From Luteimicrobium sp049844995 (GTDB lineage Bacteria; Actinomycetota; Actinomycetes; Actinomycetales; Cellulomonadaceae), in NCBI RefSeq assembly GCF_049844995.1, contig NZ_JBNCMC010000008.1, forward strand, positions 1 to 64,000: 64,000 nt of DNA, in the 5' to 3' direction. This document shows positions 42,432-49,697 of this stretch, one piece after another. The stretch's first letter is position 1; each line of letters opens with the position of its first letter. Under the pieces are notes generated by a model. That model had not been told where the DNA came from, ran no database searches, and saw only the letters and a program-made list of their open reading frames with translations. The translations under genes and the position numbers were made by a program.

Positions 42432-44750
42432 TCAGCCCCGGACCGGCGCGCCCGCAGTGGACAGGGACAGCTCCTGACCCGCGATCCCGGCGGACGTCGC
42501 GACGGCCTTGCTCGTCACGGTCGTCAGGCCGGAGAGCGCGATCGACGCGCGCCCCGCGTGCACCGCCTGGAACGTCAGGGTGACGAGCGCTGTCGAGCCC
42601 TGGGCCGACGGCGACGAGCCGCGCTTGGTGTGGGTGAGCGTGACCGACCCGGCCGCGTCGGCGACGTGGTCGGTGCCGGCGGTGCCGGACTCGACCTTCA
42701 CGAGCCGCAGGTCCTTGTCGTCGTAGTCGACCGATGCCCGGTAGGCGTAGAGGTCGGCCGCGTCCTGGGAGACGGTGACCGTGAAGGTGTCCCCCGTCCG
42801 GACCTTGGACGACGCGCTCGTGGTGAGCGCGACGCTCCCGTCGCCGGGTGCGTCGTCGTCCGCCCCCGGGCCGGTCACGACGTCGCCGGCGAGCGCCCCG
42901 TACGACGCGGGCGTCGTCCGGTGGTGGGTCGCCTGCTCGTACGAGTACGCCAGCCCGAGCAGCGAGCCCTCGTCGAACTTCCGGCCGAGGAGCTCGAGGT
43001 TGACGCCGGCCCCCGCCACGGCGGCCGTTCCGTCGACGACCGCGTCGGACTGACCCATCGGCAGCGTGACGGCCGGCATGCCCGTGTTGGGGCTGAGCCG
43101 CAGGTTGGTGCCCTGGGTCGTGTACTGGCCCGTCGTCGGGTAGATCAGGGCGTCCACGTGCGCGGCGTCGAGGTCCGCGCTGAGGGCCTGGTTGCTCTTC
43201 TGGATGTCCGCGGTGTGCTGCGCCATCCACGCCTGGTACTGGGCGTCGGTGACGTTGTTGCGGCTCTTGTACTGCGCGGAGTACGACGGGTCGACGAGGT
43301 TGTCGGCGGCGAGGTCGGCGAGCGTCCTGTAGGGCACCCCGGTGCCGGCGTGCTGCGTGAGGTAGACGTTGAGGTTCGCCTTGAACTCGTTGGTGCTGCC
43401 GCTCGAGATCGCGCCGATGGTCGCGATGTCCGTCGCCGCCGTGGGCGCCGCCGGGTCGGTCGACAGGTCCACGACCGTCGCACCCTGCGCCTCGAGGTCG
43501 GCGACGGCCCGGTCGAACAGGCGCTTCACCGTCGCGTTGGTCCCGACGGTCGACGGCAGGTAGCCGAGCCGTGCGCCCTTCAGGGCGTCCGGGTCCAGGT
43601 ACGACGTGTACGACGCGGACACCTGGCCGGCCTGCGCGGCCGTCGCACCGTCGTGCGCGTCCACCCCGACGACCGCGTCCAGCGCGAGTGCCGCGTCGGA
43701 GACCGAACGGGCGAGCGGGCCGCCCGTGTCCTGCGTGAGCGCGAGCGGGACGATGCCGTCGCGGCTCGTGAGGCCGACCGTCGGGCGGACGCCGACGAGC
43801 TGGTTGTAGCTGGAGGGGTCCCGGATGGAGCCGCCGGTGTCGGTGCCGAAGCCGATCGCGGCAAGGTTCGCCGCGATCGACGCGCCCGTGCCGCCGCTCG
43901 ACCCGCCCGCCGTCTTCGTGAGGTTGTACGGGCTGTAGACCTTGATCGCGGCGCCCATCGTGCCGTCCGCCTTGCGCGTGCCGAGCGAGTACTCCGAGCT
44001 GAAGCCCGTCGCGAACTCGTCGAGACTGGCCTTCCCGAGGACGACGGCCCCGGCGTCGCGCAGGCCCGTGACCATGAACGCGTCGTCGGACGTCTGGTTG
44101 GCCCTGAGGCACTCGCACCCTGCGGTCGTCTGCATGTCGGCCGTGTCGTAGTTGTCCTTGAGGACGACGGGGATGCCGTCGAGCATGCCGCGCGACGTCC
44201 CGGCGGCGCGGCGCACATCGCTCGCGGCGGCCTCCGCCAGGGCGCCGGGCGCCGTCGTGAGGATCGAGTTCAGGCCATGGTCCGTGCCGCCTGCGGGCGC
44301 GTGGTCGTACGCCGCGATCCGGTCCAGGTAGTCCTTCGTGATCTGGACCGACGTCACGACGCCGGCGTTCAGGGCCGCCTGGATGTCGACGGCGCTCGCC
44401 TCGACGAGGTCGAACGTGCCGTCGTCGTAGAGCTCGCGCTGGGCCAGGGCCGCGACGTCGGCGACGGTGATGACGCCGTCGTGGTCGAGGTCGGCAGCGG
44501 CGACGCGGGACCAGCCCGCCGCGCCCTTCCGGGTGCCGAGCGCCTTCTCGAGCACGGAGACGTCGGCGTCGGTGACGCGGTCGTCGCCCGTCAGGTCGGC
44601 CTCGGTGTAGTACGGCGCGAGGTACGCGCCCGCGCTCGACGTGCCGTGCCCGTCGGGTGCCGCCGACGCCGCGGCCGGGGCCATCGTCCCGGCCAGGCCG
44701 AGCGCGACCGCCGGCGCCGCCCACGCGGCGTGCCTTCTCTGGAGACGCAT
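42432..44750 (-). CDS. secreted amidase-signature enzyme with N-terminal dockerin and C-terminal cohesin-like domain, 772 aa
   Basis: Signal peptide (residues 1-31, basic then Ala-rich, AAASAAP cleavage region). Residues about 48-108 are a dockerin type I pair: DLTGDDRVTDADVSVLEKAL and DLDHDGVITVADVAALAQREL, two calcium-binding repeats. Residues about 115-600 form an amidase-signature hydrolase with a complete Lys-cisSer-Ser triad: Lys198 (VVLKDNYD), Ser284 (GGSSGG) and Ser308 (GTDTGGSIR). Residues about 645-760 (VRTGDTFTVTVSQDAADLYAY, VDYDDKDLRLVKV) look like a cohesin-type beta-sandwich. Substrate (amide, peptide amide, ester) unknown. GAGGAGG lies before the ATG. Confidence 0.88.
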   Translation of the reverse strand: MRLQRRHAAWAAPAVALGLAGTMAPAAASAAPDGHGTSSAGAYLAPYYTEADLTGDDRVTDADVSVLEKALGTRKGAAGWSRVAAADLDHDGVITVADVAALAQRELYDDGTFDLVEASAVDIQAALNAGVVTSVQITKDYLDRIAAYDHAPAGGTDHGLNSILTTAPGALAEAAASDVRRAAGTSRGMLDGIPVVLKDNYDTADMQTTAGCECLRANQTSDDAFMVTGLRDAGAVVLGKASLDEFATGFSSEYSLGTRKADGTMGAAIKVYSPYNLTKTAGGSSGGTGASIAANLAAIGFGTDTGGSIRDPSSYNQLVGVRPTVGLTSRDGIVPLALTQDTGGPLARSVSDAALALDAVVGVDAHDGATAAQAGQVSASYTSYLDPDALKGARLGYLPSTVGTNATVKRLFDRAVADLEAQGATVVDLSTDPAAPTAATDIATIGAISSGSTNEFKANLNVYLTQHAGTGVPYRTLADLAADNLVDPSYSAQYKSRNNVTDAQYQAWMAQHTADIQKSNQALSADLDAAHVDALIYPTTGQYTTQGTNLRLSPNTGMPAVTLPMGQSDAVVDGTAAVAGAGVNLELLGRKFDEGSLLGLAYSYEQATHHRTTPASYGALAGDVVTGPGADDDAPGDGSVALTTSASSKVRTGDTFTVTVSQDAADLYAYRASVDYDDKDLRLVKVESGTAGTDHVADAAGSVTLTHTKRGSSPSAQGSTALVTLTFQAVHAGRASIALSGLTTVTSKAVATSAGIAGQELSLSTAGAPVRG

Positions 44751-44853
44751 GTCCGTTCCTCCTCACACCGGCCCGCGGAGGTCTACCCGGAGGAGGTCCC
44801 GGAGACGGGCGTGCCGGTCGTGCGAAGGCTAGGTAATGCGTGTCTCGACGGCG

Positions 44854-45654
44854 TTACGCCGCGGTTTCCGTCGCCGACGACGCCCGGCCGCGCGCCTGCA
44901 CGCCCACCCCGACGACGATCGCGACAGCCAGCACGGCCGTCACGACGCCCTGCCCGACGCCGAGCCCGCCGTCGGCGGTCGGCTTGCCGAACAGGTCGGC
45001 GACGGACGCGCCGAGGGGCCGCGTCAGCACGTAGGCGGTCCAGAACGCCGCGACCGCGTTCCAGCTCCAGACCCGGTAGCCGAACGCCGGGATCGTGAGC
45101 AGCACCGCGAACAGCACGACGGCGCCCGCGTAGCCGAGCGCCGTCGTCGTGGCGACGAGGTCGCCCACCGCGGTCCCCGCGGCGAAGGTCGCGACCACGG
45201 TCGCCCAGTAGAAGAGCTCGCGCCGCGTCGTCGTGATCTCGTGGACGTCGAGCGTGCCCTCGACCCGTCGCCAGACGACGAGCACGACGGCGAGCAGCGC
45301 CAGGTACGCCGCCGACGACACCGGGTACGGCACCCCGAACCCGACGTGCACGACGTCGGCGCACATGGTCCCGAACACGCCGACCGCGACGACGGCGAAC
45401 CAGTACCGCGTGGGGACGTAGCGGCGGGCGCGGAGCTGCACGACGAGCGCCACGACGAACAGGACCATGCCCGCGAGGACAGCCGGCACGGGGCCGAGGG
45501 TCTGCACGGACCAGTCGGACGTCGACTCACCGAGCGCCGTCGAGAGCGCCTTGAGGACCCAGAACGCCGCGGTGACCTGCGGCACGCGGACGAGCGCGGT
45601 GATGGCGGGAGAGGTCGTGACGGGCGCGGGCGTTCGGCGAGCGGGGATGGTCAC
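44854..45654 (-). CDS. multi-pass membrane protein, COG4705-like, 266 aa
   Basis: Seven to eight hydrophobic helices. ALVRVPQVTAAFWVLKALSTALGES at the N-terminus and FWTAYVLTRPLGASVADLFGKP near the C-terminus match the COG4705 family, whose repeated 'KxL.T.GE' and 'TRPLGAS.AD' motifs are seen beside PAP2 phosphatases and two-component systems. Function unknown. GTG start overlaps the PAP2 stop by 4 nt. Confidence 0.85.
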   Translation of the reverse strand: MTIPARRTPAPVTTSPAITALVRVPQVTAAFWVLKALSTALGESTSDWSVQTLGPVPAVLAGMVLFVVALVVQLRARRYVPTRYWFAVVAVGVFGTMCADVVHVGFGVPYPVSSAAYLALLAVVLVVWRRVEGTLDVHEITTTRRELFYWATVVATFAAGTAVGDLVATTTALGYAGAVVLFAVLLTIPAFGYRVWSWNAVAAFWTAYVLTRPLGASVADLFGKPTADGGLGVGQGVVTAVLAVAIVVGVGVQARGRASSATETAA

Positions 45655-46346
45655 GGGTGCACGCTCGCACGCGCCACCTGCCACGAACCTGACTCGTCCG
45701 CCTGGGCGGGCCGCGGCCACAGCGGCCGCGCCGGTAGCGCCCGCGGGGCGAACCGCGCGGCCAGCACGACGGTGACCAGCGCGGCGGCCGCGCCCAGCGA
45801 CGCAGCCGCGACCGTGTCGCTGAGCCAGTGCACCCCGAGGACGGTCCGGCTGAGCGCCATGACCGCGGGCCAGACGACGGCCACCGGCCACAGCCACCGG
45901 ACCCCCAGCAGCAGGACGAGCAGCAGTGCCAACGTCGCGGCGTTGGCGACGTGGCCGGACGGGAACGAGTCGAACGACCCGGCCATCCCCGCCGTCGGCG
46001 GCCGCGGGCGGTCCACGAGGTGCTTGACGACCTGCGTCGCGGCGAGCGACAGCACGCCCCCCGCGACGAAGACCAGCGCCGCCGCGCGCGACCGCAGCCA
46101 CCACACGAGCGCCGCGAGCGCCGCGGGGATCTCCAGCCCGCCGACGACGCCGCCGCCCAGGTCGCTCACGAGCCGCGCGCCGGTGGTGAGCCCGGGCGCG
46201 TGCCACCCCCCGACGACGCCGGCCCACCAGGTGTCCACGCCCAGCGGGTCCCCGTGCACCGCGAGCACCGCCACGAGGAGCACGACGAACGGGACGAGGA
46301 CGAGCGCGGGGAGCGCGAACGCGCGCGGGGAGAGGGAACCGTGCAT
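45651..46346 (-). CDS. PAP2-superfamily lipid phosphatase, 231 aa
   Basis: Membrane phosphatase with the three PAP2 motifs: KHLVDRPRPP (motif 1), SFPSGHVANA (motif 2, acid/base His) and RTVLGVHWLSDTVAA (motif 3, nucleophile His). Family members dephosphorylate undecaprenyl pyrophosphate or phosphatidic/lysophosphatidic substrates. The ATG at 46346 has no Shine-Dalgarno; TACGGT ends 7 nt upstream, so a leaderless mRNA is likely. Divergent from the response regulator, with an 11-bp-spaced direct repeat in its promoter. Confidence 0.9.
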   Translation of the reverse strand: MHGSLSPRAFALPALVLVPFVVLLVAVLAVHGDPLGVDTWWAGVVGGWHAPGLTTGARLVSDLGGGVVGGLEIPAALAALVWWLRSRAAALVFVAGGVLSLAATQVVKHLVDRPRPPTAGMAGSFDSFPSGHVANAATLALLLVLLLGVRWLWPVAVVWPAVMALSRTVLGVHWLSDTVAAASLGAAAALVTVVLAARFAPRALPARPLWPRPAQADESGSWQVARASVHP

Positions 46347-46352
46347 CGGGCG

Positions 46353-46385
46353 ACCGTAGGGGCTGCATCCTGACGCCCACCTGAC
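46353..46385 (-). promoter_or_regulatory. activator-type promoter of the PAP2 operon with OmpR-family direct repeats
   Basis: CTGAC at 46370-46374 and again at 46381-46385, an 11-bp period typical of OmpR/PhoB-family response-regulator sites, overlapping where a -35 would be. The -10 TACGGT (minus strand, 46358-46353) has no good -35. In the other direction TACGAT (46437-46442) is placed 7 nt before the regulator's GTG. Confidence 0.6.
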
Positions 46386-46448
46386 CGGTTCGCCCGTCGC
46401 GCGCCGTGGACCCGGCGGGCCACGGGCCCGCGACCCTACGATGGCGCC

Positions 46449-47108
46449 GTGGCCGTGATCGGCGTGTGCGAGGACGACCCGAGGATCCGGGGCGTCGTCC
46501 GCGACGCGCTCGAGCACGCGGGGCACGAGGTCCGGCTCGCCTACCGGGGCACGGAGGCGGTGCGCTCGTTCGGCCCGGAGTCCGGCGTCGAGGTCCTCGT
46601 GCTCGACATCGGCCTGCCCGACGGCGACGGCCGCGACGTCTGCCAGGCGCTGCGCGGCGCCGGGCAGCAGGCGCCCGTCCTCTTCCTCACGGCCCGCGAC
46701 GCGCTCACCGACCTCGTGTCCGGGTTCGGCGCGGGCGGCGACGACTACCTGACCAAGCCGTTCGCCGTCGCGGAGCTGCAGGTTCGCGTGGCCGCGCTCG
46801 TCCACCGCGGACGCCCGTCCGTCCCGCCGAGCGGGCTGAGCCTCGACCCGGCCGCGTTCGCCGTCCGCTGGGGCGACGCGGCCGCGCAGCTCACCCCGAC
46901 CGAGTACCGGGTGCTGGCGGCGCTCGCCGGGCGGCGCGGCGACGTCGTCCGGCGGCACGAGCTCGTCGCGGCCGGGTGGCCCCTGGGCGCGCAGGTCGCG
47001 GAGAACACACTCGACTCCTTCGTCCGGCGGGTGCGCGCCAAGCTCGAGTCGGTCGGCGCGACCGTCGAGATCGAGACCGTCCGCGGCGTCGGCTACGTGC
47101 TCCGATGA
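46449..47108 (+). CDS. OmpR-family two-component response regulator, 219 aa
   Basis: Receiver domain (residues 1-115) with acidic pocket Glu8-Asp9-Asp10, phospho-acceptor Asp53 (VLVLDIGLPDGDG), Thr81 and Lys103 (YLTKPFA). Winged-helix output domain (about 125-219) with LTPTEYRVLAALA and VRRVRAKLE-VGYVLR ending. GTG start at 46449 with TACGAT 7 nt upstream and no ribosome site suggests leaderless translation. ATGA overlap with the kinase. Probable targets: the divergent PAP2 operon and itself. Confidence 0.93.
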   Translation: MAVIGVCEDDPRIRGVVRDALEHAGHEVRLAYRGTEAVRSFGPESGVEVLVLDIGLPDGDGRDVCQALRGAGQQAPVLFLTARDALTDLVSGFGAGGDDYLTKPFAVAELQVRVAALVHRGRPSVPPSGLSLDPAAFAVRWGDAAAQLTPTEYRVLAALAGRRGDVVRRHELVAAGWPLGAQVAENTLDSFVRRVRAKLESVGATVEIETVRGVGYVLR

Positions 47109-48433
47109 ATCCCACCGGCGCCCGCAGCCTGCGCGCGCGGATCACCGCGACGACGGCGGCGGTCACGCTGCTCGGGGCCGTGGCGCTCACCGGCGTGGTG
47201 TGGTTCGTCCTGGACCGCGTCGTCGCGGCCGACGCGCGCTCCGCCCTCGCCGACCGCACCGCCACGGTGTCGGCGGGGCTCACGGTCGACGGGTCCGACG
47301 TCACCCTCGACACGAGCGCGGCGCGCGACGCCACCGTCTGGCTGTTCGCACCCGACGGCGCGCGCGTCGAGGGGCCGTCGGGCGGCGACCTGGACGCCGA
47401 GGCCGCCGCCGTCGCGCGCGACCCCGGCGCCGACCCGACCGAGTGGCACGACTGGCTGCTCCAGGCCGAGGACGTGACCGGGTCCGACGACGTGCTGGTC
47501 GTCGCGCTGCCCATCGGCGGGTACGAGTCGACCAAGCACCTCGCGGCCCTGCTCACGGCGCTCGTGGGCGTCGTCGTCGTGGCCGCGGTGACGGGGCTGA
47601 CCGCCTGGTCGACGCGGCGGGCGCTCGCCCCGGTGACGGGCATGGCCCGCGAGGCGGCGGCGTGGAGCGCGGCCGACCTCGACCGCCGGTTCGGACTCGG
47701 TCCCCCGCGCGACGAGATCACCGAGCTGGGCAGCGTCCTCGACGGCCTGCTGGACCGCGCCGCCCAGGCGATCCGGTCCGAGCAGCGGCTCACGGCCGAG
47801 CTGGCGCACGAGATCCGAACGCCGCTCACGGTGATCCGGGCGGAGGCGGAGCTCGCGGCCATGGACGCGACGGCGCGGGGCGCCTCGACGGAACGGCTCG
47901 ACCAGATCGTCGCCTCGGTCGACACCCTCACCGGCGTCGTCACCACCCTCCTCGCGGTGAGCCGGGGCGAGCGGGTCGTCGACGCCCAGGTGCCCGTGGA
48001 CGACGTCGTCCGGGCGGCGGTGGCGCTCGCCGCGCCCCCCGAGCACGCGGAGGTCGCCGTGGACGCCGCGCCCGGAGTGGTGGTCGCCGTCCCGCTCGAG
48101 GTCGCGTCGCAGGCGCTCTCGCCCGTCGTCGCCAACGCCTTCCGGTACGCGCGCTCGCGGGTGCGGGTGGCCGCCCGGGTCACGGGCGACCACGTGGAGG
48201 TCACGGTCGAGGACGACGGCCCGGGCGTCGACCCGGACGCCGCCGACGAGATCTTCGAGCCGGGGCGCCGCGGGCCCGGCAGCCCGGGTGCCGGGCTCGG
48301 GCTTCCCCTGGCGCGGAGGGTCGCCCGGCTGGCGGGCGGCGACGTCCGACTCGACCGCCCCCGGCCGGCCCGGTTCGTCGTCGCGCTGCCCTCCGGACGC
48401 ACTATTCCCCCGGGGTATACCTCCGGTGTATAG
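47105..48433 (+). CDS. sensor histidine kinase, 442 aa
   Basis: TM1 (about 15-37), extracellular loop of about 110 residues, TM2 (about 148-168), HAMP-like linker (RRALAPVTGMAREAAAWSAADLDRRF as region), dimerisation/phospho-acceptor helix with His235 (AELAHEIRTPL), then the ATPase with N-box VVANAFRYA, G1 EDDGPGVDP, F-box IFEP and G2 GAGLGLPLARR. Cognate kinase of the adjacent regulator. The last codons run into the palindrome controlling padR. Confidence 0.93.
   Translation: MNPTGARSLRARITATTAAVTLLGAVALTGVVWFVLDRVVAADARSALADRTATVSAGLTVDGSDVTLDTSAARDATVWLFAPDGARVEGPSGGDLDAEAAAVARDPGADPTEWHDWLLQAEDVTGSDDVLVVALPIGGYESTKHLAALLTALVGVVVVAAVTGLTAWSTRRALAPVTGMAREAAAWSAADLDRRFGLGPPRDEITELGSVLDGLLDRAAQAIRSEQRLTAELAHEIRTPLTVIRAEAELAAMDATARGASTERLDQIVASVDTLTGVVTTLLAVSRGERVVDAQVPVDDVVRAAVALAAPPEHAEVAVDAAPGVVVAVPLEVASQALSPVVANAFRYARSRVRVAARVTGDHVEVTVEDDGPGVDPDAADEIFEPGRRGPGSPGAGLGLPLARRVARLAGGDVRLDRPRPARFVVALPSGRTIPPGYTSGV
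48416..48432 (+). promoter_or_regulatory. PadR operator overlapping the kinase stop and a leaderless promoter
   Basis: Inverted repeat TATAC-7 nt-GTATA (48416-48420, 48428-48432), an AT-rich dyad in GC-rich DNA, with TATAGT (48429-48434) as -10 only 7 nt before the padR ATG. The ATAC/GTAT half-sites resemble PadR-family operators. The TAG stop of the kinase is part of the site. Confidence 0.6.
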
Positions 48434-48441
48434 TCGCGGGC

Positions 48442-48966
48442 ATGAGCGTCCCGCTGACCCTTCTCGGCCTCCTCGAGCGTGAGCCCTCTCACGGCTACGA
48501 CCTCAAGCGCGCCTACGACGCGTGGTTCGGCCACGACAAGCCCCTGCCGTTCGGGCAGGTCTACTCCACGCTGGCGCGGCTCACCCGGGACGGGAAGGTC
48601 GTCGTCAGCGAGACCGAGGCCGGCTCCGGCCCCGAGCGCAAGCGCTACGTGATCACGGAGGAGGGTGCGTCCGACGTCGAGACGTGGCTCCAGGAGCCCG
48701 TCGCCCCCGAGCCCCACCTCCAGTCCGTGCTGTTCAGCAAGGTGGTGCTCGCGATCCTCCTGGGCCGCGACGCCCACGACTACCTCGACACCCAGAAGGT
48801 CGCCCACCTCGACCGCATGCGCGAGCTCACCGAGCTCCGCCGCACGGGCGAGCTCCTCGACACGCTCCTCGCCGACAACGCCCTCTTCCACCTCGAGGCC
48901 GACCTGCGCTGGATCGACGTCACCGTCGCCCGCCTCGACCAGCTCACCCGGGAGATCCGCTCATGA
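48442..48966 (+). CDS. PadR-family transcriptional regulator, 174 aa
   Basis: N-terminal winged helix (VPLTLLGLLEREPSHGYDLKRAYDAWF, residues 3-29 region; PFGQVYSTLARLTRDGKV) followed by a helical dimerisation domain, the longer (Vir_act_alpha_C-type) PadR class. ATGA overlap with the ABC ATPase. Expected to repress itself and the downstream ABC exporter until a drug or peptide ligand binds. Confidence 0.92.
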   Translation: MSVPLTLLGLLEREPSHGYDLKRAYDAWFGHDKPLPFGQVYSTLARLTRDGKVVVSETEAGSGPERKRYVITEEGASDVETWLQEPVAPEPHLQSVLFSKVVLAILLGRDAHDYLDTQKVAHLDRMRELTELRRTGELLDTLLADNALFHLEADLRWIDVTVARLDQLTREIRS

Positions 48967-49697
48967 CCGCCCAGCCCACGTCCGCCATCCTCGAGGCTCG
49001 CGGACTCGCCCTCTCGTTCGGCCCGACACCCGCGCTGCGTGGCGCCGACCTCGTCGTCGACCGCGGCGAGCTCGTCGCCATCATGGGCCCCAGCGGCTCC
49101 GGCAAGACGACCCTCCTGCACTGCCTGGCCGGGATCCTCGTGCCCGACGACGGGCAGGTCTGGTTCGACGGCACCCGCGTCGACACGCTGGGCGAGACCG
49201 GCCGTTCCGCGTTGCGCCGCGACCGGTTCGGCTTCGTGTTCCAGTTCGGCCAGCTCGTCCCCGAGCTTACCGCGGTGGAGAACGTCGCCCTCCCCCTGCT
49301 GCTCTCCGGGGTCAAGCGGGGTCCGGCGCTCGAGGCCGCGAGGTCGTGGTTCGAGCGGCTCGAGCTGGACGGGCTCGAGCACCGCCGGTCCGGCGAGCTG
49401 TCCGGCGGTCAGGCCCAGCGGGTCGCCCTCGCCCGCGGCCTCGTCGCCCAGCCCCCGGTCCTCTTCGCCGACGAGCCCACCGGCTCTCTCGACTCCCTCA
49501 CCGGCGAGAAGGTCATGGACCTCCTGTCGGTCGCCGCCCGCGAGCAGGGCACCACCGTCGTCCTCGTGACGCACGAGGCGCGCGTCGCCGCCTACGCGGA
49601 CCGGCTCGTCCTCGTGCGCGACGGCAAGGTCACGTCGCCCGCACCGGTCGCCGCTCCGTCCTCCCTGCCCGCCGCGTCGAACGGTGGCCGGTCGTGA
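48963..49697 (+). CDS. ABC transporter ATP-binding protein (LolD/MacB-type), 244 aa
   Basis: Single ATPase domain with Walker A GPSGSGKTT, Q-loop FVFQFGQLVPELTAVENVALP (MacB/LolD-group feature), signature LSGGQAQRVALARGL, Walker B VLFADEPTGSLD and H-loop LVTHEARVA. Partner of the FtsX-type permease that follows with a GTGA overlap. Such pairs export peptides, antibiotics or lipids, or act as mechanotransmitters rather than importers. Confidence 0.92.
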   Translation: MTAQPTSAILEARGLALSFGPTPALRGADLVVDRGELVAIMGPSGSGKTTLLHCLAGILVPDDGQVWFDGTRVDTLGETGRSALRRDRFGFVFQFGQLVPELTAVENVALPLLLSGVKRGPALEAARSWFERLELDGLEHRRSGELSGGQAQRVALARGLVAQPPVLFADEPTGSLDSLTGEKVMDLLSVAAREQGTTVVLVTHEARVAAYADRLVLVRDGKVTSPAPVAAPSSLPAASNGGRS

